A DNA stretch of 64,000 nucleotides from Asticcacaulis currens (GCF_028550395.1 NZ_JAQQKW010000003.1:372001-436000), one strand, 5' to 3'. Numbered from the stretch's first letter, positions 17,926-27,614 are shown. The notes: generated by a model from the sequence alone, not told the origin. A program made the numbers and translations.

Positions 17926-18247
17926 TTTCATGACAAGATGAACAAGAAGACGCGTCGCAAACTCTCAGGGGACTCTCACCTCTCTCAGCCGTCGTCGCGT
18001 CGGATATCAATATTGCACGGAACGCAGAAATGCACAATAAACATTCCGTAACCGGAGTAAAAAATGGATTAAAAGCTTCTTATGTATCGGAATTAATTGC
18101 TTTATTTGTTTTTTGAAAGATAATTTTTCATACCAAATTCGTCCGAACACGCCCCATTCTGGCGATTCACGATAAAAAAACCTTATCCCCCTAGACTGCG
18201 ATCAGGCCGGAAAAGACCGGCGGCCCTCAACGGGCGACCCGGAAGCG
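17926..18247. other. AT-rich intergenic region
   Basis: About 320 bases, markedly AT-rich between 18040 and 18190. No gene is supported on either strand. It presumably holds the promoter of the 44-aa gene (leftward) and that of the protease (rightward). Confidence 0.5.
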
Positions 18248-18265
18248 GTGGTTGGTGAAAACGTC

Positions 18266-18793
18266 ATGCTGAAATCTGCCTTTATCCTGGGATGCGCCAT
18301 CACCAGCGCGGTGGCGACGGGCCTGCTCGTGGTTCGGCATGAAGGCTTCACCTCGCGTGGGGACGAAACCGCCATCGTGGCCCAGACCTCTCAGAGCCAG
18401 AGCCTGTCCTCACCCAGCAGCATAGGCGGGGTTACCGCCATACCCAAAGCGGCGGACGGCCACTACTGGGCCGAAGCGCGGGTTAATACGACGACGGTCA
18501 AGTTTCTGGTCGATACCGGGGCCTCGGTCGTCGCTCTTACGCCGCAGGACGCCCGCCGTCTGGGGATCAACCTGAACACCCTCACCTACGATCAGGACGT
18601 CACCACGGCCAGCGGCAAGACGCAGGCCGCGCGTGTCGTCATCGACCATATGCAGATCGGCCAGAGCCAGATGGACAATGTCGAAGCCCTGGTTATTCCC
18701 GACGGCCTGTCCAGCTCGCTTCTGGGCATGAGCTATCTGGGACGTCTCAGCCGCTTCGAAGCCACCCAGGGCAGCCTTATCCTGCGTCCGTAA
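18266..18793 (+). CDS. retropepsin-like aspartic protease, TIGR02281 type
   Basis: A ~175-aa protein with an N-terminal membrane anchor (AFILGCAITSAVATGLLVV), a short linker and a single retropepsin-like domain. The catalytic triplet is in VKFLVDTGASVVALT (DTGAS), and SSLLGMSYLGRL near the C-terminus is the second conserved glycine-rich region. Such single-domain enzymes act as dimers like retroviral proteases; the active site probably faces the periplasm. GTG 18248 is an in-frame alternative start. The last 17 nt overlap the convergent dusA gene. Confidence 0.85.
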   Translation: MLKSAFILGCAITSAVATGLLVVRHEGFTSRGDETAIVAQTSQSQSLSSPSSIGGVTAIPKAADGHYWAEARVNTTTVKFLVDTGASVVALTPQDARRLGINLNTLTYDQDVTTASGKTQAARVVIDHMQIGQSQMDNVEALVIPDGLSSSLLGMSYLGRLSRFEATQGSLILRP

Positions 18794-19808
18794 GACTGGC
18801 CGCATAGGCTTCGCGCCGCGCCTGTGACGCAGCCATGGCATCGCGTACGGCGTCGATGGCCTGATCCAACACCTCTATACCCGCTCCGGGTCGAATGGAC
18901 TCCACGGTCAGGATGCGCCGGAAGGCCCGCGCCCCCGGGAGACCGTGCATCAGACCCAGCATATGGCGCGTGATGGCCGGCAAATGCACCCCGGTGGCTA
19001 GTTGTGCTTCCATATAGGGGCGATAGGCCTCCAGCGCCTCGAACGGCCCCACATCGCCCTCTGCGCCAAAGATGCGCCGGTCCACCTGCCCCAGCAGGGC
19101 CGGTTCATGATAGGCCGCACGGCCCAGCATGACGCCATCGACGTGTTTCAGATGCGTCTCAGCCGCCTCCAGCGTGCTGATGCCGCCATTGATCGAGATC
19201 GTCAAATCCGGATAGGCGCGCTTTAGGGCATAGACCAGCTCATAGTTCAGCGGCGGGATGTCGCGGTTTTCCTTGGGCGACAGGCCCTTGAGCCACGCCT
19301 TGCGCGCATGGACGATAAAGGTCCGCACTCCCGCCTGGCGGCAGGCTTCGACCAGCGCAAACAGGGCCGTCTCTTCGTCCTGATCGTCCACCCCGATGCG
19401 GCATTTAACGGTCACGGGCAGCCGGGTCGCCTCACCCATGGCCTGCATACAATCAGCGACAAGCTGCGGCTCACGCATCAGACAAGCCCCGAACGACCCC
19501 GACTGCACGCGATCGGACGGACAACCGCAGTTGAGATTGACCTCGTCATAGCCCCAGTCTTCGGCGATCTTCGCGCAGGCCGCCAGTTCATCCGGCTCAG
19601 ACCCGCCCAGTTGCAGCGCCACCGGGTGCTCGACTTCGGAAAAACCCAACAGCTTCTGACGGTCGCCATTAATGACCGCCCGCGAGGTTACCATCTCCGT
19701 ATAGAGCAGCGCGCCCTTCGTCAGGGTCCGGTGAAAAGCCCGGCAATGCCGGTCCGTCCAGTCCATCATTGGGGCAACGGAAAATTTAAACGCTTGATTT
19801 TTGGTCAT
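18777..19808 (-). CDS. dusA: tRNA-dihydrouridine(20/20a) synthase DusA
   Basis: A 343-aa FMN-dependent enzyme that reduces uridine 20/20a in the tRNA D loop. The N-terminal FSVAPMMDWTDRHCR, the LNCGCPSDRVQSGSFGACLM block with the catalytic cysteine near residue 100, FIVHARKAWLKGLSPKENR and the FMN phosphate-binding INGGI and DGVMLGRAAY are all diagnostic for DusA rather than DusB/C. A GTG 9 nt upstream is a possible alternative start. It converges with the protease gene and overlaps it by 17 nt. Confidence 0.95.
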   Translation of the reverse strand: MTKNQAFKFSVAPMMDWTDRHCRAFHRTLTKGALLYTEMVTSRAVINGDRQKLLGFSEVEHPVALQLGGSEPDELAACAKIAEDWGYDEVNLNCGCPSDRVQSGSFGACLMREPQLVADCMQAMGEATRLPVTVKCRIGVDDQDEETALFALVEACRQAGVRTFIVHARKAWLKGLSPKENRDIPPLNYELVYALKRAYPDLTISINGGISTLEAAETHLKHVDGVMLGRAAYHEPALLGQVDRRIFGAEGDVGPFEALEAYRPYMEAQLATGVHLPAITRHMLGLMHGLPGARAFRRILTVESIRPGAGIEVLDQAIDAVRDAMAASQARREAYAASLTDAG

Positions 19809-19957
19809 CCAACTCACTCAGGGCCTCTCGGCGAACGCCTCGGCATCCGCAATCCCTATTTCCCCCCATGGTAACGCCAGTGCGCACAGACTGCACATGT
19901 TTTATTGGGAGTGAGGAGTCCGAAGGCGCGTAACCGGTGTGCTGTCGCGCGCGCGGC

Positions 19958-21001
19958 TCAGATCTGAGTGGCCGACTCGCGCACGATGAGGCGGTGCGGC
20001 ACCACTTCGAAGCCGAATTCCTGACTTTCCACGCCGTTCAAGACCTCGATCAGCTTTTCGACGGCCCGCGCCCCGATCTGGCGGATCGGCTGATGGATGG
20101 TCGTCAGGGGCGGCCACACCACTTCAGAGACGGGCGTATCGTCAAACCCAACCACGGACAGGTCAGCGGGCAAGCTCAGGCCCATACGATGCGCCGCAAA
20201 CAGCGCGCCCGTAGCCATGTCGTCATTGGCGCAGATCAGCGCGGTCGGGCGTTGCGGCCCCTTCAGCAAGTCAACCGACTGATCGGCACCTGAGCGGAAG
20301 GTAAAGTTGCCGCGAGCCGTCGGCATGGCGTCCGGCGAGAGGCCGGCTTCGCCCAAAGCGCGCCTGTATCCGGCATAACGGCTTTCAGCCGAGGTGTGGC
20401 TTTCCAGACCCTGCAGGAAGGCAAACCGCCGATGACCGAGCCCCAGCAGATAACGGGTGATTTCATACCCGGCCACTTCATCGTCCATGCCGACGCCGGC
20501 CATTTGACGGCGCAATCCATCGCCCGGCGAAACCGCGACATGCGCAATATTTTGCCGCAGCAGGGCCTGATGCAGGTCCGCGTCATCGGAAAAGGGCGGG
20601 GTCAGTATGACCCCGTCGCAACGGCGCGAGGCGATGAAATCGATGATTTTCTGCACCCGGTCGAGGCTGTGCTGATTCACGCCGTGCATCAGAAGCTGAA
20701 AACCCGCCGGCGCGCAGGCCCGCAGCGCGCCCAGCTCCAGACCCGAATAGTAGTAGGAGTTTGGCTCCGAATCGAGATCCGAGGCATGGATCAGCGCCAG
20801 GAGCTGCGAACGCCCCCCCGCCAGAAAGCGCGCCTGCGCATTGACCTTATACTGAAGCTTTTCGACCGCTTCCAGTACGCGCATACGGACTTCCGGGCGC
20901 ACATTCGGCCCGTTATTGAGTACCCGTGAAACCGTGGTGCGGCCCACACCTGACAAGGCCGCGACATCATCGATCGTCGGTTTCGCCTTTTTCACCCGCA
21001 C
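19958..21001 (-). CDS. LacI family transcriptional regulator
   Basis: A 347-aa repressor. The helix-turn-helix is TIDDVAALSGVGRTTVSRVLN at residues 8-28, followed by the hinge helix (VNAQARFLAGGRS) and a periplasmic-binding-protein-like sugar domain with HRRFAFLQG, ALICANDDMATGAL and the C-terminal TIHQP motif. Its ligand is not evident. Its place near a xylan locus, whose central intergenic region carries a LacI-type operator, suggests that it controls those genes, with a xylo- or arabino-oligosaccharide as inducer. That link is inference; the operator lies ~7.7 kb away. Confidence 0.93.
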   Translation of the reverse strand: MRVKKAKPTIDDVAALSGVGRTTVSRVLNNGPNVRPEVRMRVLEAVEKLQYKVNAQARFLAGGRSQLLALIHASDLDSEPNSYYYSGLELGALRACAPAGFQLLMHGVNQHSLDRVQKIIDFIASRRCDGVILTPPFSDDADLHQALLRQNIAHVAVSPGDGLRRQMAGVGMDDEVAGYEITRYLLGLGHRRFAFLQGLESHTSAESRYAGYRRALGEAGLSPDAMPTARGNFTFRSGADQSVDLLKGPQRPTALICANDDMATGALFAAHRMGLSLPADLSVVGFDDTPVSEVVWPPLTTIHQPIRQIGARAVEKLIEVLNGVESQEFGFEVVPHRLIVRESATQI

Positions 21002-21138
21002 CTCTGCAAAGACGCCCCCCTCAACGGGCGGTAATGGGCCTCTTTACATCAGAAATTTTCGAAACACGCAATTGCCCGGATACGGTATAAATTTTTCTCT
21101 AGCGGTATGGAGCTGACGGCACACTTAGAGCCGTGACC

Positions 21139-21152
21139 GCCTTATATAAGGC
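21139..21152. promoter_or_regulatory. perfect 14-nt palindrome upstream of the lacI-type gene
   Basis: GCCTTATATAAGGC is fully self-complementary and lies about 140 nt upstream of the LacI-type start. It could be a regulator site; it does not look like the xylan-locus operator. The rest of the gap (21002-21198) shows nothing else clear. Confidence 0.4.
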
Positions 21153-21198
21153 TCCCGCGTCAGTGCTGGAACTTTATACGCAATTAAAGCCCGGCTAT

Positions 21199-21960
21199 TT
21201 AATCGGCCTGCGGCGCAAGCCAGCCCGCCTGACGCAAATGCACCACGGCCGAGCGGGCAACCGGAGCGGTTAGGCCGTTGCTCAGGTGCAGTCGCATGGC
21301 GCGCGGCGTACCCTCAATAGCCCTGACCGCGTGGCGCGCCACCCACCAGGACCGATGCGTCCGCAGCCCTTCGATCTCAAGCTTGGCGATCGCCTGATGC
21401 AGCGGCATCAGCATCAGCTGTGCGCCCGTGGGCGTATGGACGCGCACATAGTGGTCTTCCATCTGAAGCGCCAGCACATCCTTCGGCAGGGCGGCGGGCG
21501 GTTGCGAGCCTGCGGGGATGGGTCGTGAGGCTTTGCTGCGCTGAAGTGCCCACACCACGGCAACCATCAGCCCGCCGATCAGCAGGGTCTGGCCGTACCA
21601 CAGGACCGGCGACAGGTCGAAGCGGTGCAGCTCCGGCCACAGCCAGAAGGCCGCCGTGCGGGTCAGAAAGGCCTGAAACAAACTGACAAGCCCAAAAGCG
21701 ACGGCCAGCAGACTGAGGCTTTTCGTTCCGCCGCCGGGGACGAGGCGCCTGACCGCCCACAGGGTGCCCCCGAACAGCGCCGCGCCCACCAGCATCGACA
21801 CCACCCAATAGGCTATGCGCTTGTCGAGGCCGGTATTCAGATAGCTGCCGAACGGCCCTAGCACCCCCAGTACCAGTCCGGCGACAGTGGCCACGGCGGC
21901 CCACTGTGCGACGGGGTTACGGCTCAGGCGCATCAGGCGGGTGGAAAGCGAAGGCAGCAT
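21199..21960 (-). CDS. membrane-bound LytTR transcriptional regulator
   Basis: A 253-aa protein with four hydrophobic segments in the first ~145 residues and a C-terminal LytTR DNA-binding domain (about 155-250). The domain includes ALQMEDHYVRVHT, MPLHQAIAKLE and LRTHRSWWVARHAV, all typical of LytTR. Unlike two-component LytR/AgrA regulators it has no receiver domain; the membrane part probably senses a signal directly. Such membrane LytTR proteins are common in Caulobacterales and Sphingomonadales. Its target genes cannot be told from sequence. Confidence 0.88.
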   Translation of the reverse strand: MLPSLSTRLMRLSRNPVAQWAAVATVAGLVLGVLGPFGSYLNTGLDKRIAYWVVSMLVGAALFGGTLWAVRRLVPGGGTKSLSLLAVAFGLVSLFQAFLTRTAAFWLWPELHRFDLSPVLWYGQTLLIGGLMVAVVWALQRSKASRPIPAGSQPPAALPKDVLALQMEDHYVRVHTPTGAQLMLMPLHQAIAKLEIEGLRTHRSWWVARHAVRAIEGTPRAMRLHLSNGLTAPVARSAVVHLRQAGWLAPQAD

Positions 21961-22121
21961 CAGGGCTCAGAGGATAGCGGTTTATGACACTATAGCGGCC
22001 TGTAGCACCCACCGCCAGAGTGCCCAGTCGCCGGACCACGTATCCGTTTGCCCATTGGCGAATGACGGCTTTACGCGCTGTGCAAGGCGGTTACAGCCGA
22101 CGGGTCAAACGGAGGTTTCTC

Positions 22122-23087
22122 ATGCGCTGTCGCCTTTTATTCGCTCTCTTTATTTTGCTCGCCGCCCTTGGGGCGGTTGCCCACGCGGACACTGCACAGG
22201 TAGGGTTCCGCAAGACCGCCACGGCTGAGGGCGTCGAGGTAGGCATATGGTTTCCCGCCAGCGGCACGCCTGTCCGGCAAAGGCTGGGGCTGTACAGCCA
22301 CCAAGTCGTGCCCAATGCCGCGCCCCTGCCCGGCGCGCATCCGCTGATCGTCATATCGCACGGCACCGGAGGCAGCTTTTCTGGTCATGTCGACACGGCG
22401 GTGGCCCTGGCGAAAGCGGGCTTCGTCGTAGCGGCCCTCACCCACCCGGGCGACAACTGGCAGGACAATAGCCGCGCCACCCGGATCGAGGACCGCCCGA
22501 AGGCGCTCAGCCAGCTCATCACCTATATACTGAACGAGGCACCGGAGCGCGGCGTCATCGACCCGCAGCGCATCGGGGCCTTCGGCTTCTCAGCGGGCGG
22601 GTTCACGGTTCTGGCCGCTGCCGGCGGGCGTCCGGACTTTGCGCGCCTGATCCCGCATTGTCAGGCGCATCCGGCCTATTTCGATTGTCAGATGATCGCA
22701 AGCCATCCGCGCCCGACCACCGCCGTTCCCGCGCCTGCGATGCCCGCCGATACGCGCATCAAGGCGCTGGTCGTGGTGGCCCCGGCCCTCGGTTTCACCT
22801 TTGCCGAGGGCCTGAAAGACCTGCGCCTGCCCGTGCAATTGTGGCGCGCTGATGCCGATGAGATTCTGCCCGCGCCCGACTATGCCGACGCGGTGCGTCA
22901 GGCCCTGCCGCAACCGCCTGAGTTTCACGCGGTGCTCAGTGCCGGGCACTTCGATTTCCTCGCCCCGTGCGTGGACGTCAATCTGGCCCCGCACATCTGC
23001 AAGAGCCGGGCGGGCTTTGATCGCGCGGCCTTCCACGACGCCTTTAATGCCGAGGTGGTGCGCTTCTTCAGCCAATCTCTGCGATAA
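22122..23087 (+). CDS. secreted alpha/beta hydrolase (dienelactone hydrolase-like)
   Basis: A ~321-aa protein with a clear Sec signal peptide (RLLFALFILLAALGAVAHA). The mature part is an alpha/beta hydrolase: PLIVISHGTGGSF holds the oxyanion-hole HG motif, GAFGFSAGG holds the nucleophile serine in GFSAGG, and SAGHFDF near the C-terminus carries the likely catalytic histidine. The ATG at 22122 is chosen because GGAGG lies 6 nt upstream and the signal peptide starts there. Location beside GH43 genes raises the possibility of an esterase removing acetyl or feruloyl groups from xylan, but this is not shown by the sequence. Confidence 0.82.
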   Translation: MRCRLLFALFILLAALGAVAHADTAQVGFRKTATAEGVEVGIWFPASGTPVRQRLGLYSHQVVPNAAPLPGAHPLIVISHGTGGSFSGHVDTAVALAKAGFVVAALTHPGDNWQDNSRATRIEDRPKALSQLITYILNEAPERGVIDPQRIGAFGFSAGGFTVLAAAGGRPDFARLIPHCQAHPAYFDCQMIASHPRPTTAVPAPAMPADTRIKALVVVAPALGFTFAEGLKDLRLPVQLWRADADEILPAPDYADAVRQALPQPPEFHAVLSAGHFDFLAPCVDVNLAPHICKSRAGFDRAAFHDAFNAEVVRFFSQSLR

Positions 23088-24690
23088 AGTCGCGCTCGCG
23101 ATAATCGAACCTCGCGAAATCGGCGGGCAAGCCTTCGCCCGACGTATCCTGACAGGCCATGCCGACAAAGGCGCCGGTAAAGTTAGGCGCCCCCGGCACC
23201 GTGGCCTCGTCCGACAGGACACTGGCGTCGAAATGCCCGTCGATCCACGTCCAGTCAGCGTCCGCCGCCAGCCGAAAGGCAAAGCGCAGGCGCTCATAAT
23301 CGACCTCGGCGCGCAGATGGATCGGACCATCGGCGACGGGATAGAGGGCGCTGAAAGCGTCACTCGTGGTGGAGTCCGGCAGGGCCGACATGACCCGCAC
23401 GTGCCGCCCGACTTGTTCATCTTGGGTGACGTGCAGATAGTGATACTTGCTGCCATTATAGTAGCAGACCAGCCCCGCCGCCTGCTGATAATGGCGCGGC
23501 TGATAGTCGAGCACGGTTTCCACCGAATAGCAGAAGCCTTGCTGACGGCGCGCCACCAGCGCCTGCTCAAACAGGCTACCCAGGGTTTCGCGTCCATAGA
23601 GCCGCAGATGGCCCGGGCGGTCACTGAGGCTGAACAGCTTTTCGGGATAGGGTGAGCGCAGCCACTGGAAGTCTATGGGCAGATCCGGGCCATTGAAATC
23701 GACAGGGGTAGGCTCAAAGACCTCACCGACCGGCTCCGGGCTTTCGGCGATCAGCAGGGGCAGGCCCTGCCCGTCCAGCGTGCGCAGCCAGCCGGCTTCG
23801 TCCCAGCGCATCGGCTGGATGGCCGTTTCGCGCCCCAGCACACAACGCCCGCGATTGGGCAGGGGCCGCCCGCACAGATAGACCAGCAGCGGCGTGCCGT
23901 CGCGCGCTTCGACCAGATCACCATGACCGGCGCGCTGAAGCGGGCTGTCCGGGCGCAGGCGGCTGGAGAGAATATGCGTTTCGGGGTGCAACTCATAGGG
24001 CCCGGCGAGGGTCCGCGACCGGGCCATAGTCACCGCGTGGTTCCAGCCCGTACCGCCCTCCGCCGTGATCAGATAGTACCAGCCGTCGCGCTTATAAAGG
24101 TGCGGCCCTTCGGCCATGCCGAGCGACGTGCTCTCGAAAATCACCTGACGCTCACCGATCAGGCGCTGCGCAGCGGGGTCGTATTCCTGCAGGACGATAC
24201 CGGCGAACCGCACGTGGCCCGGCCGATGATCCCACAGCATATTGATCAGATATTTGCGCCCATCATCGTCGTGGAACAGCGACGGATCGAAGCCGCTGCT
24301 GTTGAGATAGATGGGGTCGGACCATTCGCCGTCGATCGTGGGACAGGTGACCAGATAGTTGTGGAAGTCGCGCAAGGACGCACCGCTTGCCCCGCCGACT
24401 GTGGTGCGGCCATAGCGCTTCACATCGGTATAGATGAGGTAGAACAGGCCGTTATCGTAGGTCAGACACGGGGCCCAGACACCGCAACTATCGGGCGCGC
24501 CACGCATGTCGAGCTGCGCCGGGCGGCGCAAAGGCCGGGTGATCAGCCGCCAGTGAATCAGGTCACGCGAATGGTGGATCTGCACGCCCGGATACCATTC
24601 AAAGGTCGAGGTGGCGATGTAGTAGTCGTCGCCCACGCGCACGATGGACGGGTCCGGATTGAAGCCCGGCAGGATGGGATTACGGATCAC
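23068..24690 (-). CDS. GH43 family beta-xylosidase, cytoplasmic
   Basis: A 540-aa protein without a signal peptide. The five-bladed beta-propeller GH43 domain starts VIRNPILPGFNPDPSIVRVG, with the catalytic base Asp in NPDPS, the pKa-modulating Asp in GFDPSLFHDDDG, and the acid Glu in AEGPHLY. A C-terminal beta-sandwich (about residues 310-540) completes the GH43_11-type architecture of xylan 1,4-beta-xylosidases. The GTG at 24690 forms a GTGA overlap with the upstream transporter stop, showing translational coupling. It likely splits imported xylo-oligosaccharides. Its 3' end overlaps the convergent hydrolase gene by 20 nt. Confidence 0.92.
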   Translation of the reverse strand: MIRNPILPGFNPDPSIVRVGDDYYIATSTFEWYPGVQIHHSRDLIHWRLITRPLRRPAQLDMRGAPDSCGVWAPCLTYDNGLFYLIYTDVKRYGRTTVGGASGASLRDFHNYLVTCPTIDGEWSDPIYLNSSGFDPSLFHDDDGRKYLINMLWDHRPGHVRFAGIVLQEYDPAAQRLIGERQVIFESTSLGMAEGPHLYKRDGWYYLITAEGGTGWNHAVTMARSRTLAGPYELHPETHILSSRLRPDSPLQRAGHGDLVEARDGTPLLVYLCGRPLPNRGRCVLGRETAIQPMRWDEAGWLRTLDGQGLPLLIAESPEPVGEVFEPTPVDFNGPDLPIDFQWLRSPYPEKLFSLSDRPGHLRLYGRETLGSLFEQALVARRQQGFCYSVETVLDYQPRHYQQAAGLVCYYNGSKYHYLHVTQDEQVGRHVRVMSALPDSTTSDAFSALYPVADGPIHLRAEVDYERLRFAFRLAADADWTWIDGHFDASVLSDEATVPGAPNFTGAFVGMACQDTSGEGLPADFARFDYRERDFIAEIG

Positions 24691-25952
24691 GTTGCAGGCT
24701 CCGGCGTACTTTTCGGGGCGCGGACCAGCGTCCACAGCACCACCGCGGCGATCAGGTCGAGCAGACCCAGTATCACAAAGAAGGGCTCATAGCCGATCGT
24801 GCTGACCAGCGCGCCGATGGCGAGGGAGAACAGCAAGACCCCAAGATTGGCGAAGGTCCCGGCCATGCCGGTCACCGTGCCCACCTCGTTCTTGCGGAAC
24901 AGGTCCGAGGACAGGGTGATCACCGTCACCGACAGGGTCTGGTGCGCGAAAGCCCCCAGACACAGCAAGCCGATGGCGACGAAGGGACTTTTGACCCAGC
25001 CGACAAACATGATGCCGGTCATAAGCACCGCGCCCAACGTGAACACCCATCGGCGCGCGTCGATCAGGCTGATGCCGCGCTTTTGCAGCCACAGCACCAC
25101 CGCCGGGCCGAACAGGCAGCCGATATCGGCAAAGACAAACGGCAACCAGGCAAACAGGGCAATCTCTTTCAGATCAAAGCCGCGCGCCGTCGAAAGATAG
25201 AGCGGCATCCAGAAGGTCAGCGTCCCCCAGGTCGGGTCGGCCAGAAAGCGCGGCAGGGCAATGCCCCAGAAGTTGCGCTGCCCCAGAATTTTCAGTGGTG
25301 ACGGGCGCGCCGCCGTGGCCTCCAGATGGCGCTCCTGACCGTCGCGGATATAGGTGCGCTCGCCGTCCGAAATGGCCTTATGCCTGTCCGGCGACTGATA
25401 GAAGAGGAGCCACAGGACGACCCAGACCAGAGCGATGACGCCGGTAATCACAAAGGCGGCGCGCCAGTCATAATAGAGGATGGCCCACACCACTAGAGGC
25501 GGGGCCAGCATCGAGCCGAACGACGCCCCTATATTATAGATACCGCCCGCCAGACCGCGTTCCTTCGCCGGGAACCATTCGGCGACGACCTTCAGGCCGC
25601 CCGGGTGCGCCACCCCTTCGGCAAAGCCTAAAAGCCCGCGCAGCATGGCCAGTCCCTGCCAAGTACCGGCGAGGCTGTGGGCGATGGTGATAATCCCCCA
25701 CGCCGTGGCAAACAGGGCAAAGCCGATGCGCAAGCGGATCAGGTCGAGTATGTAGCCCGCAACCGGCTGCATCATGATGCCCAGTTGAAAGGCACTGGTG
25801 ATGTAACTGTATTGCTGCGGCGTCAGGCTCAGTTCCTGCGTCAGGGTAGGGGCGGCGACGCTCAGCGTGCTGCGCGTCAGGTAATTGATAATGGTGCCCA
25901 GCATCACCAAAGCGATGATCCACCAGCGCAGATGCCCGACCCGTTTGAGCAT
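24687..25952 (-). CDS. MFS transporter (oligosaccharide/hexuronate:H+ symporter-like)
   Basis: A ~421-aa, 12-segment major facilitator. It opens WWIIALVMLGTIINYLTRSTLSVAAP and has the ACS-type motif RGLLGFAEGVAHPGGLKVVAEWFP, as in ExuT-like hexuronate and sugar-acid carriers. It sits between two GH43 genes in the same operon: the preceding stop abuts a GTG at 25955, with the ATG at 25952 next, and its own stop overlaps the following gene. By context it probably imports xylo-oligosaccharides or glucuronoxylan products. The substrate is inference. Confidence 0.88.
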   Translation of the reverse strand: MLKRVGHLRWWIIALVMLGTIINYLTRSTLSVAAPTLTQELSLTPQQYSYITSAFQLGIMMQPVAGYILDLIRLRIGFALFATAWGIITIAHSLAGTWQGLAMLRGLLGFAEGVAHPGGLKVVAEWFPAKERGLAGGIYNIGASFGSMLAPPLVVWAILYYDWRAAFVITGVIALVWVVLWLLFYQSPDRHKAISDGERTYIRDGQERHLEATAARPSPLKILGQRNFWGIALPRFLADPTWGTLTFWMPLYLSTARGFDLKEIALFAWLPFVFADIGCLFGPAVVLWLQKRGISLIDARRWVFTLGAVLMTGIMFVGWVKSPFVAIGLLCLGAFAHQTLSVTVITLSSDLFRKNEVGTVTGMAGTFANLGVLLFSLAIGALVSTIGYEPFFVILGLLDLIAAVVLWTLVRAPKSTPEPAT

Positions 25953-25955
25953 CAC

Positions 25956-27605
25956 CTACTTCGCCTCATAGGCATAAGGGCCGATCAGGGTGCCGACAAA
26001 GCCACCCGCCTTGCGCGTAGACAGGAAGGTGATATCGACGTCGCGGCTAAGGGTGCGGGTCTGACCATCCGCCGTATAGTCCGCCGCCAGACGCCCGCCG
26101 TCAAAGCGCAGAGTGAGGGTGACATCGCGCGCCGTCAGCGGAGCCGCAGCGATCAGCTTGTCTGCAGCGGTGTTTTCACGGGCATAAAGAGCGATCTGCG
26201 GCTTGCCGTCTATGCGCGTCAGGCCGAAGAACAGCCAGGCGTCATCGTTTTGCAGCGCCGCCAGTCCGGCACGGTCGCCGTCTTTTTCCGGGCTATAGCG
26301 GAGGGTGGTGGAGACGGTGGCCACGTGGTGCTGCTGACGGTGGGCGATGAAGGCCGGCGTCCCTTTCAGGTCGCCGAGCGCCGCCCCAGAATTGAGCACC
26401 AATGCCCCCTTGTCCAGTCGATAGACGGGCGTGCGCGGCGTGCGCACCCCGATCCAGGACAGGGGCAGGCTCTTGCCGTCAAACTCTTCGCTAAAGCCGA
26501 AATCGCCATTGACCGGCTGAGCCGGGGCGGGCTGCGTCGGCAGGTTGGGCTTTTTCCCCGTAAAGGGAATGGCCTTGCCGTCTTCCAGAATGACCGGCCA
26601 GCCGTCCTTCCACGTCACGGGCAAGAGGAAGGTTTCGCGCCCGATATTGTACAGGTCCGGACCATAGGGCCGCGTGGCGAGGAAGGTCGCCCACCATTCG
26701 CCCGTCTGGGTCTGCACCAGCTTGGCATGACCGGCGGAGGTCACGGGGTTTTTGCGCGCCGGGTCCAGCGTGCGCTGGCTGAGGATCGGGTTTTTGTCGT
26801 AGGGGACAAACGGTCCGCGCACGCTTTTGGCGCGCAGTACCACCTGCGAATGCTGATCGCCCGTACCGCCTTCGGCCGCCGTCAGGTAGTAGAAACCGTC
26901 CTTGCGCAGAATATGCGGCCCTTCGATCCAGATGGGCTTTTTGGAAATATCGACGCCGCCATTTACGATCTGCGTGCGCTCACCGACCAGTTTCAGCGCC
27001 TTATAGTCGAATTCCTGCACCCAGATGGCGCGGTGGCCGTCATAGCGCGGCGTCTCGTTCGGCGCGCCGTTGTTGACGATATAGGCCTTACCGTCCTCAT
27101 CCCAGAAGATCGAGGGGTCGATGCCTTCGAAATCGAACCACACCGGGTCCGACCACGGACCCGCCGGGTCTTTGGCCGTGATAACGAAATTGCCTTTGCA
27201 ATCCACGCAGGTGTTGACGATGTAGAACAGGCCGTCGTGATAGGAAATATCCGGCGCGAAGACCCCGCGCGACACCTTCAGCCCGTCGAAATTGAGTTGT
27301 TCCGGGCGGCTGATGGCATTGGCGATCTGCGTCCAGTGGATCAGGTCTTTGGAATGGAAGATGGGCAGACCCGGAAAGTGCGTGAAGGACGAATTGACGA
27401 GGTAGTAGTCGTCGCCGACGCGCGTCACCGACGGGTCGGGATAATAGCCCGACAGGATGGGGTTGAGATATTCCCCCGGCCCCGCCTTCGCCTGCTCCTG
27501 AGAGCGGCCCTCATAGGTGAATCTCTCAAAGCGCGCCGGCTCTGCCAGAGCCGGTAAGGACAGGCCCACAGACAGGGCGGCGGAGAGGGCAGCCAGATAT
27601 CGCAT
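25956..27605 (-). CDS. secreted GH43 family glycoside hydrolase (xylosidase/arabinofuranosidase)
   Basis: A 549-aa protein with a Sec signal peptide (RYLAALSAALSVGLSLPALA). The GH43 propeller starts at NPILSGYYPDPSVTRVGDDYY with the catalytic base Asp; GIDPSIFWDEDG gives the second Asp and IEGPHILRKDGFYYLTAAEGG the acid Glu. A C-terminal beta-sandwich follows (about residues 360-549). Being exported, it probably acts in the periplasm on xylan or arabinoxylan fragments released by the GH10 enzyme encoded 9 nt upstream. Whether it removes xylose or arabinose cannot be decided from sequence. Confidence 0.9.
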   Translation of the reverse strand: MRYLAALSAALSVGLSLPALAEPARFERFTYEGRSQEQAKAGPGEYLNPILSGYYPDPSVTRVGDDYYLVNSSFTHFPGLPIFHSKDLIHWTQIANAISRPEQLNFDGLKVSRGVFAPDISYHDGLFYIVNTCVDCKGNFVITAKDPAGPWSDPVWFDFEGIDPSIFWDEDGKAYIVNNGAPNETPRYDGHRAIWVQEFDYKALKLVGERTQIVNGGVDISKKPIWIEGPHILRKDGFYYLTAAEGGTGDQHSQVVLRAKSVRGPFVPYDKNPILSQRTLDPARKNPVTSAGHAKLVQTQTGEWWATFLATRPYGPDLYNIGRETFLLPVTWKDGWPVILEDGKAIPFTGKKPNLPTQPAPAQPVNGDFGFSEEFDGKSLPLSWIGVRTPRTPVYRLDKGALVLNSGAALGDLKGTPAFIAHRQQHHVATVSTTLRYSPEKDGDRAGLAALQNDDAWLFFGLTRIDGKPQIALYARENTAADKLIAAAPLTARDVTLTLRFDGGRLAADYTADGQTRTLSRDVDITFLSTRKAGGFVGTLIGPYAYEAK

Positions 27606-27614
27606 GTCGGTCTC

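Noticed and set aside
17746-18051. 101-aa plus-strand frame after paralogue B
   Set aside because: It is antisense to the 44-aa gene, which has a much better ribosome binding site; the composition looks random.
25677-27557. Plus-strand frame of 626 aa opposite the MFS and GH43 genes
   Set aside because: Composition (Arg/Gln/Asp-rich, no hydrophobic pattern) is that of an antisense shadow; both genes beneath it have catalytic motifs.
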